A DNA stretch of 48,841 nt, from positions 1 to 48,841 of the forward strand of contig CAMWSM010000014.1 in NCBI GenBank assembly GCA_947176915.1, written 5' to 3'. The notes under the pieces were generated by a model. That model was given only the letters and a program-made list of their open reading frames with translations, was not told the DNA's origin and did no database searches. This stretch comes from an uncultured Porphyromonadaceae bacterium. GTDB taxonomy: Bacteria > Bacteroidota > Bacteroidia > Bacteroidales > Muribaculaceae. Of this stretch, positions 9,000 through 18,617 are shown piece by piece (position 1 is the first letter of the stretch; every line of letters starts with the position of its first letter). The position numbers and the translations under genes are program-made.

Positions 9000-9784
9000 G
9001 AAATACGGTAAAGGAAATTGCAGAAGCAATAGAGGCATTTGCTCCACGCTCCCTTCAGGAGAATTATGATAATGCCGGTCTGCAGGTTGGCGATCCCGGA
9101 ATGGAGGTCTCTGCTGTCCTCCTATGTCTTGACGTTACGGAAGATATTCTCAATGAAGCCCTGGAACGCCGCTGCAATCTTATTGTTTCTCATCATCCAT
9201 TACTGTTCAAAGGTCTGAAAGAGATAACGGGACGCACCTCCACGGAACGCATAGTGATGAAAGCAATCCGTGAGAATGTAGCAATCTACTCCGCCCACAC
9301 CAACCTTGACTCTGCGAGAGAAGGGGTGAGTTATGAGATTGCACACCGTCTGCACCTCTCAAACCTTAAGGTGCTTGAGCCCAAAGATCCGGAATCCTTG
9401 ACCGGCATGGGAATAATCGGAGATGTTACACCCACCCCGAAAATAGAATTTCTCAGAAAGATTAAAGAAGTTTTCAAGGTTAAATCTTTGAAATACTCCG
9501 CACAAAGCCCTCAATTGGTTGTCAGGAAAGTGGCAGTCTGCGGAGGGTCAGGAGCTTCTCTCATAAAGGATGCCATTAGAGAAAATGCCGACATCCTGAT
9601 TACGGGCGATCTTAAATATCATGATTTCACGACGTTCGGACTTGACATCATCTTAACCGATATCGGTCATTTCGAGAGTGAGATCATCACTAAAGAGATT
9701 TTTTCAAGAATCATACGTGAGAGCATTCCTGATTGCGTAACATACTATTCGGAGCGGGAGTCAAATCCAATCAAATATCTATAA
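8996..9784 (+). CDS. Nif3-like dinuclear metal centre protein
   Basis: This 262-aa protein belongs to the Nif3/YbgI/YqfO family, sometimes annotated GTP cyclohydrolase I type 2. Putative metal ligands are visible in SHHPLLF (His66, His67), HTNLD (His101, Asp105) and DIGHFESE (His225, Glu229). TGDLKYHDF is another conserved family segment. It lacks the large central insert of Bacillus-type YqfO proteins. The biochemical role of the family is unsettled. It overlaps aspS by 4 nt and is followed after 19 nt by the zinc-ribbon gene, a pairing often kept in Bacteroidetes, so the two may work together. Confidence 0.9.
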   Translation: MRNTVKEIAEAIEAFAPRSLQENYDNAGLQVGDPGMEVSAVLLCLDVTEDILNEALERRCNLIVSHHPLLFKGLKEITGRTSTERIVMKAIRENVAIYSAHTNLDSAREGVSYEIAHRLHLSNLKVLEPKDPESLTGMGIIGDVTPTPKIEFLRKIKEVFKVKSLKYSAQSPQLVVRKVAVCGGSGASLIKDAIRENADILITGDLKYHDFTTFGLDIILTDIGHFESEIITKEIFSRIIRESIPDCVTYYSERESNPIKYL

Positions 9785-9803
9785 GAAACAAATAACACCA
9801 AAT

Positions 9804-10631
9804 ATGCCCATGGCTACTGATAAAAAAAACGATAAAGAACGCAGTGTTGAGGAACGTCTTCAGAATCTTTTCAAGCTGCAGACTTATCTTTCAAAAATTG
9901 ATGCGATAAAGATTCAGCGAGGCGAACTCCCTAATGAAGTGAAGGACCTTGAAGATGAACTTATCCGATATCAGACCCGAATCCAGAAACATAAAGAGGA
10001 GATTGAGAATCTCAAGGCTTTCGTGGTTAAGAAGAAAGGTGAGATTGAGGAACGCAAAGAGAAGATCGCGCGTTATGAAGAGCAGATCGACAACGTGAGA
10101 AACAACCGCGAGTTTGCTTTCCTTGAAAAGGAAAAGGAATTCGAGGGTCTTGAAATTGAGCTTGCAGAAAAAAATATCCGCGAAGCCAATGAGAAGCAGG
10201 AACAGAAAGCAGCTGAGATCGTCAGAGCTGAAGAGGGTCTTGCCGACACCACTCACATTCTTGAGGAGAAAAAGAAGGAACTTGATGACATCGTCAATGA
10301 GACCCGTCTTGAAGAGGAGAATATCCGAGGAAAGGTGAAGGAACTTGAAGGCAAGATTGACGATTACACGCTTGCCGCATTCAAAAGAATCCGTAAGAAC
10401 GCACGCAACGGTCTTGGAATTGTTACTGTGCAAAGAGAGGCTTGCGGAGGTTGCTTCAACCGTATTCCACCCCAGCGTCGCCTTGAGATAAAAATGCACA
10501 AGAAGGTGATCGTATGCGAGTATTGCGGCCGTATTATGGTTGACGGTGCTTTGGTTGGAGTAGCTCAGCCTGAAGTCGAGGCTCCTGTAAAACCAAAAAG
10601 AAAATTATCTAAATCCTCATCCAAGGATTAA
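9804..10631 (+). CDS. Coiled-coil protein with C-terminal C4 zinc ribbon
   Basis: This 275-aa protein is mostly a highly charged heptad-rich coiled coil (about 15-195) rich in Glu, Lys and Leu. A zinc ribbon follows, with C214-GG-C217 and C238-EY-C241. The C-terminus is a basic tail (PKRKLSKSSSKD). This matches the bacterial C4-type zinc-ribbon family that travels with Nif3; members have been proposed to bind nucleic acid or act in envelope and secretion contexts. The precise role is unknown. An alternative ATG lies two codons downstream. The gene ends the aspS operon just before a very strong hairpin terminator. Confidence 0.85.
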   Translation: MPMATDKKNDKERSVEERLQNLFKLQTYLSKIDAIKIQRGELPNEVKDLEDELIRYQTRIQKHKEEIENLKAFVVKKKGEIEERKEKIARYEEQIDNVRNNREFAFLEKEKEFEGLEIELAEKNIREANEKQEQKAAEIVRAEEGLADTTHILEEKKKELDDIVNETRLEEENIRGKVKELEGKIDDYTLAAFKRIRKNARNGLGIVTVQREACGGCFNRIPPQRRLEIKMHKKVIVCEYCGRIMVDGALVGVAQPEVEAPVKPKRKLSKSSSKD

Positions 10632-10635
10632 TAAA

Positions 10636-10697
10636 AATTATCATTCAATAAATCAGGGGGAGTCGCTTGACTCCCCCTGATTTATTGAATGATAATT
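10636..10697. terminator. Bidirectional terminator, 29-bp perfect hairpin
   Basis: Two perfectly complementary 29-nt arms (10636-10664 and 10669-10697) enclose the loop GCTT. The inner part is GC-rich (GGGGGAGTC/GACTCCCCC) and the outer part AT-rich. It lies between the end of the aspS operon and the end of the leftward cobalamin operon and can serve both. Confidence 0.92.
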
Positions 10698-10719
10698 CGC
10701 GTTCATTATTTTGCATTAA

Positions 10720-12105
10720 TCAGGGGATGAAAATCTTCCGGGTCTTGTTGCCATTCTTCCAGATATACACACCTGGAGCTAAACCCTCCCATTTGCCATA
10801 TTCAATATCCTTCTTGAGAAGACAGCCTTGCATGTTATAAATAGTTCCATGGTTTGTATTATTGCAGTCTTCAATTTCATCAATTCCGGAATCGATAGAT
10901 TTTAATTCCGGGAAAACAGGCAGCGAGGGGAACCAGTAATTGGAAATCATGGGATAATCTTTCAATTTATTGCCATTGCTGTCATATCGCCGGGTGAGAT
11001 AGGTCGGGATACTGAATTCCCGATAAAGTGAAACATACAATTCATCTGTAACCGGGTGTACACGCAATGAACATCCGTAAATCTTCCAATTCTCTCCATC
11101 TGTATCAAGATCAATGATTTTTACCGATTTCCTTGTTTCAATATCAAATTTATATACATATTTACCGGTAAACCAACTATTGCTGCCTCCACTCCAATAG
11201 AGAGTGTTTGTCAAAGATGAGGAACAGAATGTGTCAGGAGTCCAGGCATACCATGAGTTGGAAGGAGCATAAACTCCCGGTTCAAGAGCTATCGCCTCCG
11301 TAGAAAGTGATACAGGATCAATACGCATAAGATATGGAAGGGTCGCTCCCGTTCCTTTTGTATCTTTTGCCACACTTGCCCAAACCGATCCATCCTTTGC
11401 TGCAACAACACTGCCCACACCTGCTCCACTGCCAACTATATCCATATTGATTGTGGCGACAACTGAATCCTCGACAGGATCGATCACGATGATTCCTGAT
11501 TGCTGATGCGCGAGAAAAACCTTTCCGGATGACATAACCATAGACCCGCTTTGCCCGAAATAAAGCGAACCGGTAGGATCTGTGTTAGGTTTATCATCGC
11601 CCGCATTCGGATTGTCAGTGCCTTTTATCTTACCCCTTACAGTAAATGTGTCCAGATCGAATACCCATACCCCGTTACTTGAAGAGATATAGCCCTTATG
11701 ATTATCCACACCGAGAAATCCACGTCCGTCGCATTGGGCACCTGACGGATCAATCAATTCATTCTGATAGACCACCTTCATTGTTTTTGCATCAGCCACC
11801 GTAATCCTCCCTCCTGTTACTGAAGCTCCCGGATCCTTAGCTTGCTTGGCTATGAAATAAAATTTATCTTGCCAGATCGCACCATATTGATTGGTGCATC
11901 CAAGTTGTATTCCGGGATTTTCCTTCTGTATCACCCGATATTCCCAATAATTGCCCTCCGGATCATCAGGAATAAGATAGTTCACCGTAGAGTTCTGATG
12001 GCCATACCAATCTTCGTTGACAATAAACACTCCTTTCGTGTAATCAACCTCTGCCAAAGCAGAAAGACTCAGAGCCAAAAAAGGAAAAAGCAATATTTTA
12101 TTCAT
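10720..12105 (-). CDS. Secreted beta-propeller protein with C-terminal sorting-like tail
   Basis: This 461-aa protein has a Sec signal peptide (residues 1-18, ending ALA) and no lipobox. The body is a YncE/DUF5074-type beta-propeller opening with VFIVNEDWYGHQNSTVNYL and closing with YWFPSLPVFPE. It shares long stretches with the propeller inside the 1810-aa neighbour, such as GCTxQY, GGRxxVADAKTxK and the NEDW(Y/F)GHxN opening. It is more distantly similar to the BtuG-like lipoprotein upstream. The last 45 residues (IYNMQGCLLKK...LAPGVYIWKNGNKTRKIFIP) resemble a type IX secretion C-terminal sorting domain. It is the last gene downstream of the cobalamin riboswitch. A role in cobalamin capture is inferred from the relationship and the location. 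Confidence 0.75.
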   Translation of the reverse strand: MNKILLFPFLALSLSALAEVDYTKGVFIVNEDWYGHQNSTVNYLIPDDPEGNYWEYRVIQKENPGIQLGCTNQYGAIWQDKFYFIAKQAKDPGASVTGGRITVADAKTMKVVYQNELIDPSGAQCDGRGFLGVDNHKGYISSSNGVWVFDLDTFTVRGKIKGTDNPNAGDDKPNTDPTGSLYFGQSGSMVMSSGKVFLAHQQSGIIVIDPVEDSVVATINMDIVGSGAGVGSVVAAKDGSVWASVAKDTKGTGATLPYLMRIDPVSLSTEAIALEPGVYAPSNSWYAWTPDTFCSSSLTNTLYWSGGSNSWFTGKYVYKFDIETRKSVKIIDLDTDGENWKIYGCSLRVHPVTDELYVSLYREFSIPTYLTRRYDSNGNKLKDYPMISNYWFPSLPVFPELKSIDSGIDEIEDCNNTNHGTIYNMQGCLLKKDIEYGKWEGLAPGVYIWKNGNKTRKIFIP

Positions 12106-12120
12106 GATTGAAAAGAATTA

Positions 12121-12163
12121 AAGTCCGTGTCCCATAAATTTAAATTATTTGGGACACGGACTT
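12121..12163 (-). terminator. Hairpin between the last two genes of the cobalamin locus
   Basis: A 14-bp perfect stem (12121-12134 with 12150-12163, AAGTCCGTGTCCCA) has a 15-nt AT-rich loop. On the minus strand it is followed by TTTAATTCTTTT and then immediately by the 461-codon gene. It could end the main transcript or set a lower level for the last gene through partial read-through. Confidence 0.75.
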
Positions 12164-12179
12164 TTAAGTCAGTTGATTA

Positions 12180-15100
12180 TTATTTTAACATAAATTTAAG
12201 TTTACGATTAGAATTACGATCAGTTATGAAATATACTCCCTTCTCCAATGGAAGATCAATACTGAATTTATCATCCATAACCTCAAACTCAGCTACCAAA
12301 ACACCATTAGCATTATAAACAAGCATGATATGACCTTTGAAACCAACAGAATAGAAACGACGGCCCGACACACTCATGACTGAATTATCCTCTACCACCA
12401 AGGACGCATCGGAAGAGAGATCCTTTACGTTTACAGGGAGGGACAGGTAGGTTGCAACTCCGTTTGATTCTGCCCGGAGAGAAATTTCATCCGAACCCTG
12501 TCTCAATGGAATCACCGTAAGCTTATTATCCTGCAAGGATGTCTCTACAACCGGATTCCTCTCTGAGGAGGCATATAGAGCAATTCCTTCCACGTCTTCC
12601 GGATCGTTTTCAACAATTGACAATTTTATACCTATATCCATGTTATCGCGATCCGTAACAGGAATTTCGATTATTTTACCCTCCTTATCATTTACCATGT
12701 CAAGCTCGATACTTTCCAGCTCGTCAAATTCAGGAGCATATTTATCCGGGAAAACCGGCAAAGCGGGGAACCAATAATAATCCTTAAGTCGAATGGTTCT
12801 TGCGATTTCCCCCTTCGAACAATCAACGAAATGCAACCATGTATATCGGTAGTTTGAAGAAGAACCATGAGTGGTAGCGATAAGCAGCTGATTGCTCCGG
12901 TCATCATATCTCACCGTGGCATAAGGTGCCTGTTTTGTTTTCTCATCCATACCTGCCAAATCATTCGGGAAAACGAAAACCGGCTCAAGCTCGGAGACAT
13001 CGCTCTTGGTGTCCCAACGGTAGTAGCCGGAATTTCCGGAAACAATACTTGCCTCCACCCCTGATCCGAACCAGATTGCTACTTTATCTTTCTCAGCGAA
13101 GAAATTTGTAGAACGCCAAGCACCCCATCCGCAAGTGATGGAAAGATGCGAAGGCATATCAACTGATTTCACGAGTTCCAGACCCGAAGGATCATAGCAG
13201 TAGAGGGTCGTAGCCTTACCGTTGGCAGTGGAAGTCGCAGCTATCCATACCATACCGTCGGCAGTCATGGTCACGCCTTGGGGATTTGCAAAGACAGAAC
13301 CATCTTCATTCCTGCCGAGAACCTTGACAACCTGATCGGTTTCCGTATCGATAACGTATGTGCCGTATGCCTGTTTGATGGCAAACACATATTTACCGGC
13401 ACACACCATGTCGCCAAGTTGATTGGCATATTTGCTCCCCGTTTCTATGCCTTTCACGCTCCCTGTTATAGAGAGTGTCTGCGGATCAAATATGGCTATG
13501 CCTGCTGTTGTGCCGATATAAACTTTTTGCGAGTTTACACCTACACAGGCACGTCCGTCTCCACCATCAAGAATATCATCAAAACCGGCAAGTTTCTTCA
13601 GAGTCTTCGCGTCTGCAACCACTAAGCGACCTCCGCCTCTCCTTGTGTCGCCTCCATCAGTCTCCTGCTTTGACATGACGTAGAGTTTCCCTCCGAAAAT
13701 CATCGCATACTGAGAAGTGCAGCCAAATGATTCGTAAGGATTCTGTGATTCATAAGCCCGGTAGCGGACAGTGCCGTCTTTTTCAATATAGTTGATAGAA
13801 CCGTTTGTATGTCCAAACCAATCTTCATTAAGCCAGAACGTGCCGTCCTGCCAGGAATCCTTTGCCTCACTACGGTCGGATTCTTGAATGATAAAATGAT
13901 AAGTAGTCTCCACCTCACTTCCATCCTGCGCCTTGAAAGTTACGTCAACCTCTCCCGGCTTGTGTGTGACAAGTTCAAAATATTTACGGGTCGGATTGAA
14001 AGCCGTCACGCTATAAGTAGTTGCTACCGTAGGATCTGAGATTTCAATATCATAGCTCTGTATGTCGGCATTCGCCGGCTCCACTGCAGGACACAACGCA
14101 TAGATATCCATATATGACATCGTGATATTCTTAGTGCCGTCTCCTAATATAAACCCTTCAACAGGAGTTGCAAGCGCAGCATGCACAGTCATTTCAGCAT
14201 AAATATCAGGATCCTTTACCACAAATGCTCTGATAACTGCATCCCCTTCCACACGCTTTACGCTCACCGCACCGGTTCGTTTGTTAACGTATGCCACATC
14301 ACTGTTCAACGAACTGAAATTAATATCCGAAAGGGTATAATCTTCGTTGTCGAAATTCAGTTCGGGAGTGAATTGTTCGTCAAAGTGGGCATTATACTCA
14401 GCCTGCGCAAAGGAGAAAGGCACATTTACAGCAACCTCTACATCAGCTGGCTGTGAGCCATAGTTGCTCTCACCCTTCGATGCGTGAGCGATTGCCGAAA
14501 CACCGTTACGTCCTTTAAATCCGTCAATTTCAACTGAGAAAATACCGTCGGAAGCCGGCGTGATGTCAACACTTACAGGCTCCATACCCTCCCCACTCAG
14601 GGTTACTGTCAGGGTATAACCTTCAAGAGCAATACCATTGTTCACACGTGCAAAACGCTCAGGCAACTCAATGTCGTAATTCACCCCGATACAACCTGAC
14701 AGAGTTCCGTCGCTCAGCTTCATATCGGATAGGGCAAGGCTTTCCACCACAGGTTCACTGATTGTATAATAGTTCCAGTTGGACGCAGATTTAAATGTAT
14801 CGGCATATCCGGAGGGAACAATAATCGGGAATGCATAATTTCCACTTGCTTTAGCAAAAGTAAACCTATTCACAGTAACCGGAGACGTACCACAAATATA
14901 AAAAGTTACATTTTCATTATTTTCACAAATATAGTTTTGATTCATAGACGTCACGGAAGCCGGAATAATTAGTTCGGTGATACCGGTTTCTTTGAAAATA
15001 TCACGTCCGCCAAGAGTTGTCAAACCCTCCGGGAGAATAACCTCCTTTACGGCCGTACAATTCTGGAAGGCATACTGTGCGATACTCTTCAGATTGTCGT

Positions 15101-17612
15101 TTAGACGAATCACCCCGGGAGAGGAAACAGTGGAATCTCCATAGAATGAGATTGAGTTAAGACTTCTACACCCTGAGAAGATATTGCTGGGGAGAGCAGT
15201 CACTTCGGGGCTGATGGTCACCTTTTCAAGCGCAGAACATCCTTGGAAAAGGGAAGTGGGCAGTGTCGAGATTTTTGCCGGAATCTTGACCTCTTTGAGA
15301 GCCGAGCAATTTTGAAATATACCCGAGCCGAGACTGCTAACCGAGTCAGGGATATTTATTCCTTCAAGAGCCGAGCAGCCATAGAACGCACTCGATTCAA
15401 TTTTTGATACCTCATCAGGAATAACAATTTCAGAAAGCGAGGAGCAACTGTAGAAGATGCTTGAGGGTAAAGTCTTGATATGAGCAGGTAATTTCACCGT
15501 CTGAAGCTTGCTGCAACTCTGAAAGCAATTAGAACCAAGAGAAGTTATACCATCTCCGAGAATGACGGAGGTTAAAGGTGTGCCATAGAAGCAATATTGC
15601 GGAATTTCAGTGACACCATCGGGAAGATTGATAGATGAAATTCCTGTGCTCTGGAAAGAGCGGACACCGAGAGTGGTCAGACCGACCGGTAAATCCACCT
15701 GATCCAATTTAGAACAGTAGGTGAAAGCATACGTGGCGATTTCTTTCACTGAAGACGGAATATCAATGTGGTTGAGGTTGCTGCATGAATTGAAAGCATC
15801 GGCGGGAATGGTCGTAATTCCTTCCGGGAGCACTACGCTTTCCAGATTAGACGCATAATAGAAACACTTTTCATCAAGAGCAGTTACATCGAAACTGATT
15901 CCTTGATATGAAACAGAGTTGGGAATCACTACATCACCGCTATAACCCGTTTTGTTGGCTGCTTTGATTGAAGAATTGTCGGTCTTGTCGTTGTCAGTCT
16001 TTTGGTAAGTTACCTTAACAGTATTGCCATCATCGCCGATACCGGAGACAATATAAGCGATTCCATTGGCAATAAATTTGTCGCCCGGGTTGACGGGGAT
16101 ACCGAATTCTGAAGTTGTTTTGAACACGCTCCAACCGGGGGCAGCCGCATAAGCAGAGGAATATCCAATCGGCACCTTCAATTCGGCTCCGTCAGCTGTG
16201 ATCTCCCCAAAAGCATCTTCACTACATTCGGGAGGGTATATAGAGTTTACCATCACATTCTCAATAGCGGAGCATCCACTAAATGCTTTAGCACCTATGG
16301 ACTGGATGCTTTTTGGAATGTCAAGCGAAGTTATTTTAGTGCAATCTTCGAAGACAGACACACCAATTTCCTCAATATCGTCAGGAATAATTATTTCTGA
16401 GAGGGAAGTGCCTTTGTATAATTCATCAGGAATAGCTTTCAAACCCTCAGGGAGAATGAATTGAGAAAAATTTGCACATCCGGAGAACACACCTTTGCCA
16501 AGAGAGGGCACAGCTGCATTTTCCGCAAGAATAAGTTCTTGCAAAGAACTACCACTGAAAGCGTAGTCGCCTATTTTAGAGATTGAGGAGGGGAGTGTCA
16601 ATTTACCAATTTGCGCATTTGCAAAAGCACTTGACTTGATTTTAGTGACACTATATGTATCATCATCAACTGTTATAGTTGCAGGCACAGTGATGTCTCC
16701 GGAATAGTCAGTCAGAGCTTCTCCTTCAATTTCGAATGGAGCTACGAGTGCAACCTTGCGTAAGTTGTAGTTCGTAAGGTTGTAGTAAAGTCCACCAACT
16801 TTAAATTCGGTTTCAACCCCCTCGGGAAGAGGGTCTGGAGCGGCCTTGAATTTTTTCCAATCTCTTGGAATCATATCGAGCGAGAAATTCCAACCATCCC
16901 AACAACCGTCTTCCAATACACGCCCTGAGGCACCCCAGCCTGAGTATCCGAAAGAAGAATCCTGACTTCCTTTCACCCAATATGACCAATAGGAGACATA
17001 CCATCCGGCACCCCAGAAATCGTCCTCATCCACGGCTTTCCAATCGTCATAGTCGTAGTCGGAAGAACCACCTTTGTCAGGATCGTAGCCACGAGGATGA
17101 ATAAACAAACCGTTTTCTGAAGTGTATATTTGATTGTCCTTATCATCTTTAAGAGCGATATCTTCGTCTCCATCCCGATCCCAGCCGAAGCCGTTGATTG
17201 TATAACCACCGAGGGGATCTGTGGGGCTGGAAACGTTGGTGTATTGAATGAGGCTATAGAGTTGCGGATGATCGGCTACCACGGCGCGAATCATATCAGC
17301 CCCGGTAGCTAAACCATCCCAACGATAACCGAAGACCAGAGCACAATCCTCTTTGGGATCATTCCACTGGATAACAAGAGCAGCACGGTTAGAACCTTCG
17401 CCGGTCCAACTTTCAATCATATCGAAAGTGAAATCCCCTTCGGGAACCGCAAGGTCATGCCCGGGGTCGAAAGGGTTGTCGGAGGCTGTAGCAATTTCAT
17501 TTGCAACGCCCTTTGGGGTATATGGAATACCCTGCACAGTGCGAGGAATAAAAGCTGACGCTCCGGCTACGGTTGCCAGTCCGGCAACAAAGAAAATCAG
17601 TTTCTTATTCAT
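12180..17612 (-). CDS. Giant multidomain surface protein: GEG domain, BspA leucine-rich repeats, beta-propeller
   Basis: This 1810-aa protein has a Sec signal (1-20). Residues about 66-262 form an aromatic-rich domain (SWTGEGSNRAALVIQW, FGYRWDG, GWYVSYWSYWVKG) shared with the 320-aa protein upstream. Two blocks of BspA/LRR_5 repeats follow, about 322-490 and 545-950, with recurring phrases such as LPSSISKIGDYAFSGSSL and CSALEKV. Ig-like stretches lie at about 985-1240. A DUF5074/YncE beta-propeller at about 1254-1625 is closely related to the 461-aa protein. Another Ig-like segment and a type IX sorting-like tail (KGVYFITDRNSNRKLKFMLK) end it. It sits 18 nt after the 320-codon gene in the riboswitch-led operon. 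The architecture suggests extracellular ligand capture or adhesion tied to cobalamin. That role is inference. Confidence 0.85.
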   Translation of the reverse strand: MNKKLIFFVAGLATVAGASAFIPRTVQGIPYTPKGVANEIATASDNPFDPGHDLAVPEGDFTFDMIESWTGEGSNRAALVIQWNDPKEDCALVFGYRWDGLATGADMIRAVVADHPQLYSLIQYTNVSSPTDPLGGYTINGFGWDRDGDEDIALKDDKDNQIYTSENGLFIHPRGYDPDKGGSSDYDYDDWKAVDEDDFWGAGWYVSYWSYWVKGSQDSSFGYSGWGASGRVLEDGCWDGWNFSLDMIPRDWKKFKAAPDPLPEGVETEFKVGGLYYNLTNYNLRKVALVAPFEIEGEALTDYSGDITVPATITVDDDTYSVTKIKSSAFANAQIGKLTLPSSISKIGDYAFSGSSLQELILAENAAVPSLGKGVFSGCANFSQFILPEGLKAIPDELYKGTSLSEIIIPDDIEEIGVSVFEDCTKITSLDIPKSIQSIGAKAFSGCSAIENVMVNSIYPPECSEDAFGEITADGAELKVPIGYSSAYAAAPGWSVFKTTSEFGIPVNPGDKFIANGIAYIVSGIGDDGNTVKVTYQKTDNDKTDNSSIKAANKTGYSGDVVIPNSVSYQGISFDVTALDEKCFYYASNLESVVLPEGITTIPADAFNSCSNLNHIDIPSSVKEIATYAFTYCSKLDQVDLPVGLTTLGVRSFQSTGISSINLPDGVTEIPQYCFYGTPLTSVILGDGITSLGSNCFQSCSKLQTVKLPAHIKTLPSSIFYSCSSLSEIVIPDEVSKIESSAFYGCSALEGINIPDSVSSLGSGIFQNCSALKEVKIPAKISTLPTSLFQGCSALEKVTISPEVTALPSNIFSGCRSLNSISFYGDSTVSSPGVIRLNDNLKSIAQYAFQNCTAVKEVILPEGLTTLGGRDIFKETGITELIIPASVTSMNQNYICENNENVTFYICGTSPVTVNRFTFAKASGNYAFPIIVPSGYADTFKSASNWNYYTISEPVVESLALSDMKLSDGTLSGCIGVNYDIELPERFARVNNGIALEGYTLTVTLSGEGMEPVSVDITPASDGIFSVEIDGFKGRNGVSAIAHASKGESNYGSQPADVEVAVNVPFSFAQAEYNAHFDEQFTPELNFDNEDYTLSDINFSSLNSDVAYVNKRTGAVSVKRVEGDAVIRAFVVKDPDIYAEMTVHAALATPVEGFILGDGTKNITMSYMDIYALCPAVEPANADIQSYDIEISDPTVATTYSVTAFNPTRKYFELVTHKPGEVDVTFKAQDGSEVETTYHFIIQESDRSEAKDSWQDGTFWLNEDWFGHTNGSINYIEKDGTVRYRAYESQNPYESFGCTSQYAMIFGGKLYVMSKQETDGGDTRRGGGRLVVADAKTLKKLAGFDDILDGGDGRACVGVNSQKVYIGTTAGIAIFDPQTLSITGSVKGIETGSKYANQLGDMVCAGKYVFAIKQAYGTYVIDTETDQVVKVLGRNEDGSVFANPQGVTMTADGMVWIAATSTANGKATTLYCYDPSGLELVKSVDMPSHLSITCGWGAWRSTNFFAEKDKVAIWFGSGVEASIVSGNSGYYRWDTKSDVSELEPVFVFPNDLAGMDEKTKQAPYATVRYDDRSNQLLIATTHGSSSNYRYTWLHFVDCSKGEIARTIRLKDYYWFPALPVFPDKYAPEFDELESIELDMVNDKEGKIIEIPVTDRDNMDIGIKLSIVENDPEDVEGIALYASSERNPVVETSLQDNKLTVIPLRQGSDEISLRAESNGVATYLSLPVNVKDLSSDASLVVEDNSVMSVSGRRFYSVGFKGHIMLVYNANGVLVAEFEVMDDKFSIDLPLEKGVYFITDRNSNRKLKFMLK

Positions 17613-17630
17613 AGCGAGAAATGTTAAAGA

Positions 17631-18593
17631 TTAGTGAATTATTATTTTTTTTGACTTATTGCCAACTACTTTCAAATACAAACCGGGAGGAGCGGTTTCT
17701 ATATTATTGACCACCGATCCATCGAGGCGATAGAAAACAGGAGAGTTTGAAGTTTCATCACGATAAGCAGCATCGACGCCGGAATTGTCAAAATGACTGT
17801 AGTCGAGTTCATGCCAAGGTTTGCTTGCCCCGGTCGACCCATCTATTTCTCCCCCTACAGGACCATCGAGGTAAGTATATTTCCAGGCATCGACCGACCC
17901 ATTTGAGAGTTTGCGTGACGAATATCCAAGTCCGGAATAACTCAAGCTTTCAGAGTCAGCACCTCCAACCCAATAACTCCAATATCCCTTATACCATCCG
18001 GCATGCCAACGCAGGGAGATGTCTTCTCCATATTTATGCCAATGGTCATAGTCGTAACATGCATATCCATAAGCTTTCGCATCGATAGGATGTTCCAGAA
18101 TATGAGTGGTTTTCGATTCCTCGATAGCTTGTTCGCATAAATCCGGAGTGTCCCAGCCCGGTGTTGAGGTCTGTCCGAGCATTTCATTTGCAGAAAACCA
18201 GTTGAAACTTATACAAGGATCTTCTAAAGCTGATTCAAAGTCATATTCAATATACCCGGCTATGGCATTATCCTGTGAGTAACCTATACCACACACTGTA
18301 TTCCCCATCCAGCCGGTAAACTGGGTAAAAAGATATAAGTCATTGCAATTTGATGCGATCGCCCGGAACATATCCTCGCCGGAAGGCGGTTCTGCCCCAT
18401 CATCCCACCGATAACCCCATACATACGCTTTTTCCTCACCCCCATCATCAAATTGAACTATAAGAGCGGCTTTGTTTGGACCTTCCCCCGACCAGAAACG
18501 GATTTTATCCCAATCTACCACGAAAGCATTCGCCGTCAGCGAGGCTGCCAGAAGGAAAGATGCAATTGTCGTTTTGTTTTTTCTGAAAATCAT
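17631..18593 (-). CDS. Secreted aromatic-rich GEG-domain protein of the cobalamin locus
   Basis: This 320-aa protein has a Sec signal (hydrophobic 10-22, ending ANA). The single large domain (about 32-245) begins FWSGEGPNKAALIVQF and has VWGYRWDDG and SGEDMFRAI. It then has a Trp/Tyr-dense stretch, HAGWYKGYWSYWVGG, with YSGLGYSSRKL. The same landmarks occur in the same order in residues 66-262 of the 1810-aa protein. The tail (FYRLDGSVVNN...PGLYLKVVGNKSKKIIIH) looks like a type IX sorting signal. I recall similar domains in secreted proteins of other phyla but cannot name a Pfam with certainty. Its position 24 nt after the PKD-like lipoprotein and in a riboswitch operon points to cobalamin or another corrinoid as a ligand; this is unproven. 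Confidence 0.75.
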   Translation of the reverse strand: MIFRKNKTTIASFLLAASLTANAFVVDWDKIRFWSGEGPNKAALIVQFDDGGEEKAYVWGYRWDDGAEPPSGEDMFRAIASNCNDLYLFTQFTGWMGNTVCGIGYSQDNAIAGYIEYDFESALEDPCISFNWFSANEMLGQTSTPGWDTPDLCEQAIEESKTTHILEHPIDAKAYGYACYDYDHWHKYGEDISLRWHAGWYKGYWSYWVGGADSESLSYSGLGYSSRKLSNGSVDAWKYTYLDGPVGGEIDGSTGASKPWHELDYSHFDNSGVDAAYRDETSNSPVFYRLDGSVVNNIETAPPGLYLKVVGNKSKKIIIH

Positions 18594-18617
18594 TGTTATT
18601 TATTATTATGGTAATTT

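Noticed and set aside
8487..9047. Minus-strand open frame of 186 codons
   Set aside because: It is antisense to aspS and the Nif3 gene, both of which are certain.
9891..10499. Minus-strand open frame of 202 codons
   Set aside because: It is the antisense shadow of the Glu/Lys-rich coiled-coil gene; its Leu/Phe-rich product is what reversed GAA/AAG codons give.
15000..17000. CRISPR-like periodicity within the giant gene
   Set aside because: The recurrence comes from leucine-rich protein repeats of varying sequence in an open reading frame, not identical DNA repeats with spacers.
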